Part shown: piece after piece, positions 24,858 to 37,138 of the stretch
Numbering within the stretch: position 1 is the stretch's first letter
Layout: every line of letters begins with the position of its first letter
Assembly (NCBI GenBank): GCA_013396525.1
Contig: VWYX01000790.1
Coordinates: 310,001-374,000 of the forward strand
Length of the DNA: 64,000 nt
Direction of reading: 5' to 3'
Origin: Chaetorhynchus papuensis
Taxonomy: Eukaryota > Chordata > Aves > Passeriformes > Rhipiduridae
Program-made: the position numbers and the translations under genes
Notes under the pieces: generated by a model
The model's database searches: none
What the model was told of the DNA's origin: nothing
Seen by the model: the letters and a program-made list of their open reading frames with translations, nothing else

Positions 24858-27800
24858 GTGAGTAAGGGCAGCACAAGGAGCGTGACGGGCTCTGCGTGGC
24901 CCGATTGGGGCTCCTGGTGTGTGCCTCAGGCAGCTCTGCCGCCTTCCTGCTGTCTTCAGAGTTAATGTGTCTTTTTTACTGCGCAGTTCTCATCAAGTCA
25001 CCATCCATTCTTTGACATTGCGTAGGAAAGGGCAGGGGAAAGAAGAGCAAAACTGACTGCACATATGTCCATGTGAAAAAACAGAACTGATATTTAAAAG
25101 CTTATGTATGTTGCAATACAACACATGAGTTGGGGACTTTTAAATAGAAATTTAAAAGGGCAGTCTTTCCTTCTCTTTTCTCTTGGTCTTACCCTGAAGC
25201 CATTGGCCTCTCTGTCAAAACTTAGAGCAGTTCCTGGGCAACACCTGATCATAATTTTCCAAGTACTTGTGCTAGCAGATGATCTGGAGCTCATCAGGGT
25301 TTGACCATGCACTTTCTCCATCAACAACTCATCAGTCTCGAGCTGGCTGATTTATTCCAGTGTTATGCTTCCGGGAAATGTTCCCCCAGGCTGCAAATGG
25401 GAAAAGAGAATGAATACTGTAGCATACATATGCAGAAGGATTTCTATTAAAAATGAAATGCCTATTGTAATATTTACATTTTTACGCATGAGATAATACA
25501 GTATCCTATAATATTCCAAATAGGATAATGTCATATGTTGTTGATAAATATTGCATCACTAATCTCTTTTTTGGCTTTTAATTTTTCCCTGTTCAAAGAT
25601 AAACGTGTATTTGTTTGTGTGTGTTTGGACAAGCGTGCATATGGAAAAATAGTAAGTTATATGTACTTATTTCTCAAGAACTTGAAGATAATTTCAGAAA
25701 CCATTTAATTTAGTCAGCAGAAATGTCTGCACTTAATTTTGCCATCCAAAAAAATGTCAATAAACATAGCAACTAATGACAAGATGTAAAGAGCAGTTTT
25801 GTTTCCTGATACCATCTCATCAGTGATTGTAGATGAATTGTGAACTTCCTTGGAACAAAATGGAATTTATTAAAAAATTTATGGTAGCTTTCCTTCAGTA
25901 AACAATTTATCCTTCCTTCCTGGGCTGAAGGCAGGTTTAGGCCATGAAGGTTAATGCATTTTTCCTGTAGAGCTGGATTAAAGAGTGCGCTTGAATAGTC
26001 AAGATTCCCCAGTAGTGTTAGAAAGCAGCAATTAAAGGTGGAAGCTTAGTGATTTCAAACAAACTTTCAGGCATTGATGATGGGCTTCTGTGGAGTGTCC
26101 ACGAGGCAGAAGCTCTTGGGATACCTGTCTGCATGCTGCTATGCAAACAATGAAATTGGTTCTGAATCGTGCCAGCGCATTAATCTCACCATTAGAGGCT
26201 GTGTCTGTAAACTAAAGGGAAAAAAATTGCTTGCAAGAGGAGAAGAAAACAGTATTAGTAGTGAGTGTGGTTCTGAAAGACATGAGGCTTTTATTGATCC
26301 TTAAGTGGCTCATTCACTGGTAACCAATTTTCCTTAAAGGCTCAGGAAAGCATTTTTTAGCAACGCCTCTATAGCAGTAATGTGCACTGTGTGTTTGACT
26401 CAGATTTAAGAACAAAAACTACACAGAACCATGAATACCTATTTTCTCCCGTGCCTTGCAAATTTTATGAGCTAAATATGGATTTAAATGAGTAACGTTC
26501 AACTTTTCTCTCAGGTCTACGTAAACAAGGACTAACACCACTTCCTAAGGGAAAAAAGGGCCACAAAGATGTCCAAGTGTGCTTATATACCCAAGTTCAA
26601 AATAAATTAATAATTGCCACCCACATGTCCTCTGCCTTCAGCTGAGGGTAGATTTAGATTAGGTATCAGGAAGAAATCTTTACTGTGAGGGTGGTGAGGC
26701 ACTGGAACAGGGTTCCCAGAGAATTTGTGGATTCCCCATCTCTGTTCAAGGCCAGGTTGGCTGGAACTTTGAGCAACTGTGGCAGGGGGGTTGGAATGAG
26801 AGGATCCTTAAGGTCCCTTCCAACACAAAACATTCTCTGATCCTTCTCTGCTGTTTCTGTTACAGCACAATCAAATGATTCATGAGCCTGCAGCAGTCAC
26901 ATAACATGAACATAGAGATTTTTCTCATGAGCCAATCTCTCAGTTGCCCTGAGGAAGGCAACTAAAAACTCACATATGTCACTCACTCCGTACCCCTTCA
27001 GACAGGTCAACACTGATGGAAAACTCCCCTCTGCTGTAGAAATGTGCCATACCAGGATTAGACACCTGCTTTAACTAAGGAACAAAACTTTATTTTGCTG
27101 AACAGTAAAGATTTTTCCATTCACCTCCCCTGTTGTTTTTTTGTTTCCATAGCACAAAAAAAGTAAAAATGATTCAATTACCAACACACTAAGTCTGTAT
27201 CTAATCCATCCACAGCCTGGAAGTTAGATAATTTGCCATAACTTGCAAGAAGCAGTGCATCTCCAGCTTGCTTTGTGTGTTGTTTGCCTTCTGCAAGTTA
27301 CTCTGTTGTGTACACCAGATACCTCATTGAGTATGCCATGCACCATCTGTCACAGTAGTACACAAATGGAGTTGAGAGCCATAGCCTTGAGAAATATTCC
27401 CCATTATCACGTAATGAAGAATTATATATTTAATAAAATCTCAGAGGAAGCAAAATAAAACACTGCTTCAGAATGCTATAAGGCTCTCTTCTCTGGAAAA
27501 TCTCTCCTTTCAAGAGTCTTTCTCATTTCATTAGCAGCACTGTTATATTTTGAGTCTTTGAGACATTGTCAGAGAGGTTTTCATTATTGCTTGTATTTCA
27601 CACAAAAAACTATCTGCTGAAATGCAAGTTATGCTCATTCAGAAAATTGAGCTGGCATTAATGAGTTGCTTCCTCCCTTAAGAATGGTACACTGCAGTCT
27701 CAGTGTATCTGAAAGAAAATAGCAGCAAAATTCCTGCATGACCAAGCTAAAAATCAATTAAAGTATATATCAACAAGTAATCTAAAGAACATCTTGCTTT

Positions 27801-28907
27801 TTTGCCTTGGCATTCTTCTTGAAGAGTGATGTATAAGGACATATGCTATAGTGCCAATTTGCATTTAACAGAAAACCCATTACAATTCCTTAAAGTCCAG
27901 TAAAGCTTCTTGGATGCAGTTCTCTTTCCATCAAGTCATGTGATGGTGAATGAAATTCTTCTTGATCACTAGAGTCAGCACTCTCCCTTTTCTGCTTCCA
28001 CCTCCAGATTACCACGCTTTATGCAAAGTGGAAGGAGAGCTCCTCTGTATATTTTGTGCTTTGTAAAGTTACCATTTTCCATCCATCACTGTAGTCTTCA
28101 CTAGTTCCTGACTCAGGAATCTTTATTTTAAATTTAAATAGGGAATAGGAAGAGACTTGGCAAATTTGCTAGTAGAACAGTTTGTACAGAGATGAGATTA
28201 ATATTGGCAATCTAATTCAAAGCAGTTTCCCCAAATATATTTAAAATATTTGAACGGACAAGGGAATCACAATAGTTTTATACAAATGCATTTTTTTCTG
28301 CTACCAAAGGGCCTTGCAAGCCTGAACTAAAATCCCACGTGAAAAGGTAAACGTGATGCAGGATCTAATTTAATATTGCTGTTTGGAAATGACTTGGAGG
28401 ACTGTCTGTGTAGAGAGAACCACTGTTAAGTCTCAGCAGCATTTGTATGTGGGGTGTATAGAAATTACTTCATCTGTCACATAAGGTGATGTGACATCCT
28501 TCCTGGCACTGGAAACTGGACCTCTGGGTCGTCATGGGATAATGAATGCTGAGGTTTTACCCTCTAAGAAGTTAATTGTTATATTGTTACCTGATTTCAC
28601 CTGCATTTGTTGTAACCAACGCAAACACTGAAACTGTCAAGAACCTCCATTCTGGAGCATTTAAAGTACCATTAACAATATGAAAATTGGAATTAGTAAA
28701 GTATTAGAAGCAAGTAATTATATTATAGTTCTCTAAAAGCAAGCCACCATTAAATGATTGATTGAAAATGTCTGGTGCCTTCTAGTCTGGTGTAAAATGT
28801 AGGCTAAGTCCTTCTTAGCCAGGAACATTTAGAAAAAGAAAATTAGAGTAAACTTAGCTGATTTTAAAAGGTTGTTAAAGCTGCCCTTATGCCCTTTTTC
28901 TGTCCAG
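24858..28907 (+). other. ROBO2: ROBO2 intron inside Ig5
   Basis: Phase-0 intron of 4050 nt, donor gtgagt, acceptor ttctgtccag. It contains a sense-strand CR1 3' fragment (26644-26842). The remainder is AT-rich sequence with no other element that I can support. Confidence 0.9.
26644..26842 (+). mobile_element. CR1 LINE 3' end fragment, sense
   Basis: About 200 bases match the avian CR1 3' end: gagggtagatttagatta, then tcaggaagaaat, tactgtgagggtggtgagg, gttcaaggccaggttgg, and aaggtcccttccaac close to cattctctgatcc. The family terminus is recalled as repeats of ATTCTATG; here it is a single degraded copy. A short stretch after gagcaact (family: a tract of about 25 bases about a locally named GGTCTAGTGG motif) is deleted. 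Severely 5' truncated, no coding capacity. Confidence 0.93.
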
Positions 28908-28989
28908 CTGTCCGATACTGGGACTTACACTTGTGTTGCTACAAGTTCCAGTGGGGAGACGTCCTGGAGTGCTGTGCTGGAGGTGACAG
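28908..28989 (+). CDS. ROBO2: ROBO2 exon: Ig5 domain, second half
   Basis: Window exon 4 (82 nt, phase 0 in, phase 1 out). It reads LSDTGTYTCVATSSSGE, then TSWSAVLEVT. D-T-G-T-Y-T-C is the Ig F-strand signature and provides the second Ig5 cysteine. It follows LQIKALR of the previous exon without a gap, and the pair makes a 279-nt, 93-codon phase 1-1 module. Acceptor tttctgtccag, donor ACAG|gtaagc. The exon is short and sits in a 4-kb intron flank, but both splice sites are good and the reading frame is uninterrupted. Confidence 0.96.
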
Positions 28990-29665
28990 GTAAGCGACAC
29001 CCAGGGATGTGTTCCTCTTGGCACATGAGGAAAGTGTAGACCACATGACATCACTCTGGGTCAAATCATCTGTGCTAGAACTTCTGGGCTTGACATGGAG
29101 GAGTTTGGGTAAGAAGGCTGTGTTCCTTCACACGCCTTGCATTTCATTGCTATTGTGTTACAATGCCCATTGACATAGCAAGAATTTTCACGTTTGTGTC
29201 CGGTGGCAGCAGTATGCTTTAATTCTTCTAACAGGACTATTACTAAAATGTGGATTTATCCAGTAACTGGCTGGGCAAGAAAAGTTCAAAGTGCTCTCTG
29301 TGAGTACTGTAGTCAATTTGGATGCAGGAACTTTCTCAACAACGGAGTTTTTTTGGTATTTTATGTACCTTTTAGCAAGCTGGTCTTTTTTGTTATTCTT
29401 TCTTTTTGGTTTTGGTTTTTTTTAATATTTATAGATAACCTTTTGAGTTTTGCATTTTTTTCCTTTCCTGATGTACTTACAGAATGATAGCTCTTCATCC
29501 AAAAACCCGTGGTAGTAGTGCAACTGTTGACTTAGTTCTTTACAGATTAAGAACATCCGTTGTGCTGATTTTGCAGATGTTCACCATGTTTTTCATTTTA
29601 ATCTTCTACTTTGATCAAATATAACCAAGGATAAAAAGTAATTGTTTTGTGTTTGCCCTTCACAG
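28990..29665 (+). other. ROBO2: ROBO2 intron between Ig5 and FN3-1
   Basis: Phase-1 intron of 676 nt, the shortest in the window. Donor gtaagc, acceptor tgcccttcacag. No repeat or other feature seen apart from T-rich stretches near 29345-29465. Confidence 0.93.
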
Positions 29666-29831
29666 AATCCGGTGGAGCAACAGTCAGTAAAAATTACGAT
29701 ATAAACGACCTCCCTGGGCCACCATCCAAACCTCAGGTCACTGATGTCACTAAGAACAGTGTCACCCTGTCCTGGCAGCCAGGGACCCCTGGAAGCCTAC
29801 CAGCTAGTGCATATATCATTGAGGCTTTTAG
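29666..29831 (+). CDS. ROBO2: ROBO2 exon: Ig5-FN3 linker and first half of FN3-1
   Basis: Window exon 5 (166 nt, phase 1 in, phase 2 out). It encodes the linker ESGGATVSKNYDINDL, then the fibronectin III start PGPPSKPQVTDVTKNSV, with the B-strand tryptophan in TLSWQPG, and ends with AYIIEAF plus AG of a split serine codon. Acceptor cccttcacag, donor TTTAG|gtatgt. Mammalian ROBO2 as I recall it has ATISKNYDLSDL, so the linker is conserved with a few conservative changes; ROBO1 has a quite different linker here, which supports the paralogue call. Confidence 0.96.
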
Positions 29832-31457
29832 GTATGTGAATTATACCACTTTTAAGCTCCTTTCTTTCTAATTTTGCTTAAACCCTGGTAGCAGGTTTTG
29901 TGGTGTTCTTTTGGACCCTACACATATCATTAGAAGCTCATTAAGTGATTCAACTCTGTAGAAGGCATTGATTCATATTCTTTACATTGATTTTTTTTTT
30001 TTGTAATTTATCACTTTTTTCGAAGTGATTAATTGTAGCACATCTATTTCTTCAGCTCAACAGGAATATAACAGAACAATGCAGTAATTATTTGTTACTT
30101 TTCCCTTAACATTGATCATCAGTGAGAGTTTCCTGCGGGAATGCTGCTCTTGACTATCCTAGTACAGATAATACAAAAAGAAATGGGTAATCCTGAGGCC
30201 TCTTTGCAAACTTTAATTCCTGCTCTTGTTAAAGAGATACCTATTAAGGAGTCAAAGTGCTTTAATTTTCTATTTTTTAGTGTTTTAGAGAGATGAAAAC
30301 TTCTAGCTGAGAAGACCACTGTTGATCATTTAAGATTTCATCCTGCAACCTGCCGGATAAATTTTCAGGAGGCTGAAAATATTGCAGGTGCACCCTTCCA
30401 CACAGTAGGGGTACAAAAGGACTCTTGGGCTCCAATTTAGCAAGTTTGTTTGGGTATGGGCCATACTCTGACATGTATCTGTAGAACACATTTCAGCTTA
30501 AAAATCTGCACCTTCTCAAATGTGTTCCTTAATCCAGATATGAAAAAAATGACAAATATTTCAGTTCATCTCTAAGTTAAAATTCATGCATGCAAATTTT
30601 GGCTCAAATGCTATGTTATATGTAAAAAACAGTACTGTATTTGCAGTTTGTTGGTTTTGTCCTAGAACTTATTCCTTATGCATTGTAGGAATGAAGCGTT
30701 TGAAACAACATAAACCTTGTAATTTTCCATTTCCTTTTGCTTTTTAATATATTTAAAGATTTTTTTATACAGAAAAGCACAATAAAATAGAATTTTATCT
30801 TTAAACTTCTCTGATGTTTCACCCTAGATAAGCTTTAATGGCATCCCATCAAAAACTTTTACAAAGCCAGACATTTTCATTAAAAGCTGTTTTAACAATC
30901 ACATTTGAAATCTTTTCATATGGTGGATGGTAATCTAGTTATAATAATGTTGAATTGAAAATGTAATGACAGAAAAAATGCTTATATACTTTCCTCCATT
31001 TCAAAGCATGTTTTCAAAATTTTTTTTAACTTTGAGTGTGAATTTAGTTCAAGGAGAATGCTTTTCTTCCAATGGCAGTTTATTGGCGTAGTTTACTTAG
31101 CAGTATAGAAAATTATTCTTTTAAGAGAACTTTCCTTTCTAAGGCTTTTGTTCAAGAGTAGCCTGTTTATCATTCAAATTTACTGTACAGCTTCCTACCC
31201 TTTCCTTTTGGAGGTATTTATTTTAGAGAAATAGCAAGAAGTTTTACTTCTGCTGCAAAGAGAAGTACTTTTGACAGCTGCATTATGTTTTTTAGCCCAT
31301 CTCGATGAGTTAACTGGAACAAATATTTTTAATTTCACCCTGCTTTTACTACTTTTTCCTGTACTTAGAGTCGATCCAGGGTTACAAAGCAGGTCCTTTC
31401 GCATCTCTGTTTTCCTCCTGTATTAGTTTATAACCTTGCACACTGTTCTCGTTGCAG
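29832..31457 (+). other. ROBO2: ROBO2 intron inside FN3-1
   Basis: Phase-2 intron of 1626 nt, the only phase-2 intron in the window. Donor gtatgt, acceptor tctcgttgcag. AT-rich, with a T run near 29991-30002; no mobile element recognised. Confidence 0.92.
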
Positions 31458-31624
31458 TCAGTCTGTGAGCAACAGCTGGCAGACGGTGGCCAACCACGTG
31501 AAGAGCACCCTGTACACGGTGAGAGGCCTGCGCCCCAACACCATCTACCTGTTCATGGTCAGAGCCATCAACTCTCAGGGGCTCAGCGACCCCAGCCCCA
31601 TGTCAGATCCTGTCCGAACTCAAG
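31458..31624 (+). CDS. ROBO2: ROBO2 exon: second half of FN3-1
   Basis: Window exon 6 (167 nt, phase 2 in, phase 1 out). The first base completes the serine codon, followed by QSVSNSWQTVANHVK, LYTVRGLRPNTIYLF and MVRAINSQGLSDPSP, ending MSDPVRTQ. Y-L-F-x-V-R-A-x-N-x-x-G is the FN3 F-strand and following loop. Acceptor ctcgttgcag, donor CAAG|gtgagg. The exon's third codon positions are mostly G or C, which gives it a base composition strikingly different from exon 10 of the same gene. The pair of exons is a 333-nt phase 1-1 module. ROBO1 as recalled reads HASGSSWQTV here, so ROBO2 fits. Confidence 0.97.
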
Positions 31625-34600
31625 GTGAGGGGCAGTTTTAAGGCTTGTGTGCATGAGCTGAAACAGAAAGAAGGAACCGAGGGTTGGCCAGTAGGTCAGT
31701 CTGGCCGTTTGGCTTTAGCGCGCTCCCTGAAGGAATCGTTATTTGAGCTTAACCAGTAAAAATAAAAGTAGTCCAGTGTTTGCTGCATCAGTCTGGGGCT
31801 TAGGAGAGAAAGGTTATGTCTTTAATCCTTTGTACAGCGTAGACCTTTTGGTTTGCAGTTCACTTAGACTCAGTTTGCTCCCGGTTTCTACTGAAAGCAA
31901 TGTGCGTTAGCCAAGCTTTTCTGAAAAGCACTCTGAATACCTTCCTCTCCTTTTCTCTCCATCTTTTCTCTCCATGTCCTTTCTTCCTCTCCATTAGTGT
32001 AGTAGGGATGTACTCTGATAACAAGTGTTTATAACAGGCAGACAACATGTTTAGAATTAGTTTTAATCAAAAGAAATGCACAACGTATCCATAGTGCGTT
32101 GATTAATCTGAGCCAACATTTAGGCAGAGAATTCATGTAAATTAAGGCATCTGCATGCAAAGAATATATTTGAAGTTATTCTGAGAAAGGTACGGGCCTT
32201 CTGTTTATATACCTACATTTCTGAATTCTTTGTATTAATTCTTTGCATAAACCAAGAGGGAAGGCTGAAGTGAAATCCCTCATTTGTGGGGTGGTTATAG
32301 GTTTGGTGGCTGTGATCCTCCATTGCTATTGAGTCAGCTATTGCATCAAACTAACTGAATATAACTGCCACAAGCAGATTTCCCTTCACAGCGTGGATTT
32401 TTTTGGCTTTGACAAGACATTGCTTGAATGCTTAATCCAAGAGTTTAGTTCTGTGTTAAACATGTCATAATACAGGAATTCATAATTCTTTGAAATCATA
32501 ATTTTTTTGAATCCGAAGTAATAGCTCCTGTCACAATTAATTTAAAATTAAATCCTCTGTCCCGGTTTATTCTTATTCAGAGACTTTTGTCTCTGAAGAT
32601 CTAAAGGTGCCCATGGAGAGCACATCCTGAGTCATTCTCCAGCTTGTGTATTGGAAGTTGTTTGGGTCCTTTGCTGGCTGGAAAGAGATAAACAAGAGTA
32701 GGGTGGTATTTCCTTATCACATAACTGTGCAGTCTCCCTCATCCCAGCCTAGTCCTGAATAAATCTGTCCTGAATAGTTATACCCTCAAAATAGTAATCA
32801 TGGCTGGAAAAGGAAAAACAGAACTGCCTTCTCAAAAGCTGGAGGAGTGAGTTGTGCAGGATTTCGTGGCCTATCCACAGAGTATCACAAGTTTCCTTCT
32901 TTCTTATTTTCCCATTATTATAGGGTGACTCATGCTTTTCATTGCAACAGCCTTTTAGTCTGCATAACTTATCACCTAGCTAAAAAAAACAACTTTGTTT
33001 GTCATTCGAGTGTCAAGTATAGACTTTTTATCTGACATACTGACAAGCAATTTGATTTCAGTAAAAACATGCCTTTTAATTAGCTACAGCGTGTGTTGCA
33101 GCTTCCATTTCCAGAAGCTGTTTAGCAGTCAAGCACACTGAGACATGTACAGGATTTATAGCTTCTTTGCAAGCCTGCAGTTTAATAGAATTAAATCATG
33201 AAATCAATTGAAAATTAACATAATGTTTTGATGTGATTTCTAATTATGCCTGAATTCAGTTCAGGCTCAAAGAAGAAACTGACACATGGTGGAAAGCCTA
33301 TTCACAGTGGCCATGGAGAAGTAACAAAGCAGCTATAGCAGTGCTATATAATAATAATAATTTGCAACAGGTGTCTGTGGTAGCTTTAATAGCTGAACAT
33401 TTAATGTCCTGGTATTCAGTATGGCAAATACAAGTAAGAAGATTTCATGTAAATTTTCACCAGTGACCTGCAAGTAGATAATCAGGTACTTTCAAAAGGT
33501 TTACCTAGTATGACTTATGTGAAATAAGGACAGAGAAATCAGTAGCTATTCTAATGAAGGAGTTGATTCCTTGTTGGATTATTAATAGATGAAACCGTGT
33601 ACTAAAAAAACACTTTCAAAAAACTGTATGCATATTTCTCTCCTTGAAATCTAAATTAATAACAAATAATAGTATATTCACTGAAAGCTGATAAAAGAGG
33701 GGATAGAGAAAATATCTGACCAATTTAATTGTGATCAGGATGTATCTTCTTGAACCAGTTTTGCTCGATTCATGATTGCATTATTCCTATACTTAATGAT
33801 ATCCGTAGAGATAGCTCAGCTGCTTTTCCACCAGCAGCCTCCTAGTCATGTGAAAGTGACATTACACTGGGAGTATCACGTGTATGTTTTCAAGAGTACA
33901 TGCCAGAAAACCAAATTCCACATGTACATCTTGGTATTCATTTGTTATTTTCATTAGTCCATGTTATTCTGTTACTTCTCGACATATGTCCCCTTAAAAT
34001 GATGAAATGCTGTTCATACACACTACTGTGTGGAAATGTCTTTTCCTCTGAGGGAATACAGGTACTTTGTTGGTTGTATACCACAGAAAAACTTAAAATG
34101 TAGGCATGGAATACTGCATGTTTATTGTACCAAGGATCATAGCTTTTTGTGGGTAGAAGGATAAATGATCATCCTCTAGACCAGTCTGAGTTGCTGTTTT
34201 ATTCTAGAATATCTCTGTTTCTTGGCTGCTTCGAATAAACATAATTTGCTAGACAAGTGCCTTCACTGACCCTCATATTTGGGTTATATTCCCTTTGGAG
34301 ATGCATGGAGCCATTTTAATTTGGATATCAATAGAAGCCTGTGCAATATTGTTTATTGGTAACTCAGAACCCATAACAATCCAGAATTATGAATGCGAAT
34401 TACTGATCATCAAAAACTACTTACTTTCAAGAACTGGAGACATGTGATTAAAACTCAGTTGTTGTATTGAAATGTTTCATTCTTAAGACAACTATTATTT
34501 CTTTTAAATAGCATTTAGAAGACAAAAAGAAATCACGTGATACCTATTCCCATATCTAAGTCCATCAGAAGGGGAAAATCTTTGATGTATGTATTTTTTT

Positions 34601-35453
34601 CACAAAGACATGATGTGGATCCAAAAAATGAGGAACTGTCTTTGACTATTGAATCCCAAGGGAAAACCAACCAGAATTCACAGATGCCTAGACAGGCGTG
34701 ACCATGATTTATCAGGCCTTTTTGAATATCTCTATAATGGGATTCTGACTAGAAGAAACAATTCCCCCACACACTTTGAAGGGCACATAATCTTGAAGAG
34801 AAAATTTTTGTGGTAGATTGTTTTTGTTGGCCTTTTACTAGATGAGAATCAGTTTGGCTTCCTAAATTAAATCCTTTTTTTTTTTTTTTTCTTTCCATGT
34901 TTGCACCAGATTTCATTAGTTATGTCTGTAAAGGGAAAATTTGCTTTGCAGAGGAAAATGCTATTTTTAGTCTTTGGTTTCTTGTGTGCATGGCATGTGG
35001 GGAGAGGAAGCTTGGTGAAAGTTTGGAAACATATAATGACTTAATGTCATGTGTGCTCTGACAAAATAAAAAAACACTGTTCATTTTCTTCAATTATACC
35101 AACCAAGTTGGTTCCAGACATCTGGGCAGCATTATTATTATCTGCATACTTTGTAACTGGTGAACATTGCATTGCTCTCATCACTTACCAGAGCTGAGAA
35201 AACTGCCATCTAGTCAGAATACTCCTTTAAACATATTTATATTTCATTATTTCCTAAGTGGCTAGAGGTGAATGGTTTGTTTGCATTATTTGATATTCAT
35301 TTGAGTTTGTGTTCAAACCTTAGTGCAGTATTTTTTTAAAAACAGTGCTATAAAGGATGTTCAAATCAGGTCATTACGCTACTCAGTAATTTTTATTGAT
35401 GCCATATATAGCTCTTCTCATTAAAGTAATGCTTTCATGTGTGTGCCTGGCAG
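31625..35453 (+). other. ROBO2: ROBO2 intron between FN3-1 and FN3-2
   Basis: Phase-1 intron of 3829 nt, donor gtgagg, acceptor gtgtgcctggcag. Contains a T16 run at 34875-34890. A stretch around 33075-33245 is rich in TAAT-type homeodomain half sites, but I have no evidence beyond that. No mobile element recognised. Confidence 0.9.
34875..34890 (+). repeat. T16 homopolymer run
   Basis: Sixteen T between atcc and ctttccatg in the FN3-1/FN3-2 intron. No recognisable element attached. Confidence 0.85.
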
Positions 35454-35575
35454 ATATCAGCCCCCCAGCACAAGGTGTGGATCACAGGCAAGTCCAGAAA
35501 GAACTGGGAGATGTCATTGTACGGCTGCATAATCCTGTAGTGCTGACACCCACGACAGTGCAAGTCACCTGGACG
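35454..35575 (+). CDS. ROBO2: ROBO2 exon: FN3-1/FN3-2 linker and start of FN3-2
   Basis: Window exon 7 (122 nt, phase 1 in, phase 0 out). It encodes DISPPAQGVDHRQVQ, KELGDVIVRLHNPVV and LTPTTVQVTWT, the last containing the FN3 B-strand tryptophan. The linker sequence D-I-S-P-P-A-Q-G-V-D-H-R is characteristic of ROBO2 (ROBO1: DVLPTSQGVDHK, from memory). Acceptor gtgcctggcag, donor ACG|gtaaag. The donor is weaker than the others (gtaaag rather than gtaagt). Confidence 0.96.
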
Positions 35576-35714
35576 GTAAAGCTTCTGCTGTTGTTGCCTT
35601 AACAGTACTTTTCAGTCTGCCTGTTTTGCCTATTTATCCCTTTAGTGTTTTACCACCCAGAAAAGATCCAGTCTTGACCCCAGTGGGAGTGCTCTGACGA
35701 TCTATCTTACAGCA

Positions 35715-35777
<63 letters not shown>

Positions 35778-35780
35778 TAT
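35715..35780 (+). repeat. Compound microsatellite (GT)12(AT)10-GT-(AT)10
   Basis: Twelve GT units at 35715-35738, ten AT units at 35739-35758, one GT, then ten AT units at 35761-35780. The perfect, uninterrupted units suggest a young and length-variable locus. Confidence 0.97.
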
Positions 35781-35783
35781 GGC

Positions 35784-35803
35784 AATGAAATGGCCATTTC
35801 ATT
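35784..35803. repeat. 20-bp perfect palindrome beside the microsatellite
   Basis: The sequence aatgaaatggccatttcatt equals its own reverse complement. It starts three bases after the (AT)n tract. With the self-complementary AT tract it forms about 65 bases of potential cruciform or hairpin sequence. Confidence 0.9.
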
Positions 35804-37122
35804 TTCTCTTTCAAGTCAGGCAGGTTCAATGTCTTCAGTCTTCTGCTCAAAGCAAGTTAGCTGTCTGGCTAGAAAAACATTACAGAAATGAGTGGGCTTA
35901 AAGGATAATTGATCTGTGGATTCATTACGCTGCATGTCAAAAAATAATCAAAGTTAAGCATCAACAAGAAATTGCTGTGTGAAAAAGTACTTTCTGCTTC
36001 AAGTCATAGTAACTTCTGACAATACCCTATTATTTAGTGACCCAAAAATCAAAAATATCTTTCCTATAGGGCACTTTTAGTGAAGTCAGAAGCACGTGGT
36101 GCTGGTGCCTGATCCACTGTGTATCATGTGGTTTTCCAGCACAAGCCTTACCCACAATGAGTGGATATCCCTTCATTAGAGAAGACCAGAGTCTTTTGGG
36201 CAGTGCTTAACAACATTTCTGTTTGAGGGGTCAAACTACTGGGTAGAATTTCTAATATAGTGTTCGGCTTTCAAATTTTTCTGTTTCCCTTCCTGAGGCT
36301 TGATGGAAAGGATTTGTAAGAGCAGAAGGGAATTCTCAGGGCACTGAACACCAGAAAAGAGTGCTTTGCTCTTGGAGCATCTGCCCAGAGGAAGGAGAGC
36401 CACGAGTGGAAGAGATAGAGAAAAACTGCCCTGCACAGCACCAAAACAGTTGTATTCTGTAGGATGAATTCTGCTAAGGGGGCATTCCCAATGCTCAGGA
36501 TTTTTCTTCTACGTGTCGTATTGCCAAGAGCTTCATGTGCACAGGGGATTACACAAGAGGAGATAAGAAGTGTGGTGATAGATTGTGTATTATAAAGATT
36601 ACTGTTGTTTTTGCACAACTCAGCCATATTTATAGGGGCTTATGCACCATCTATGTTCTGACGGATTTCAGTGGTCAGGGTACAGATTAGAATAAATAGA
36701 GAAACCCACAAATTTGTCTTTCATGGAAGATTATTTAGATTATGTGTCACTGCATTTTGCCATTGATGATGTCAACGTGCAGCTTGGCTTTCTTAAAATG
36801 CTGCATGTTTCAGCTACAATACCTCCAGGACAGGCTGATTAAACTTTGTAGCAAACCCTTTTGCCCAAGCAGATGGATCAGTAGTTTAGAAACTTTGGTT
36901 GTTAGCAGAGAGTAATCGTAAAGCTGTATCACAGCCATGTGGTTCTCCTTCGAGTGCTTTCTTAGCAGCTGTCCTTTCCTGACAGCTATCAGAAATACAG
37001 TTATAGGCTGGCCCTTGCTTTAACATATACTGCAAAAAGAAGCTCCAATATAAACAGAATTCAGTTTTATATCATGTAACCAATGTCATTATATTTTAAT
37101 TAAATATATATGTTTATGTATT

Positions 37123-37138
37123 TGTGTGTGTGTGTGTA
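37123..37138 (+). repeat. Short (GT)n tract
   Basis: Eight or so GT units following tatgtatttgt; short and near other TATG-rich sequence. No function inferred. Confidence 0.8.
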
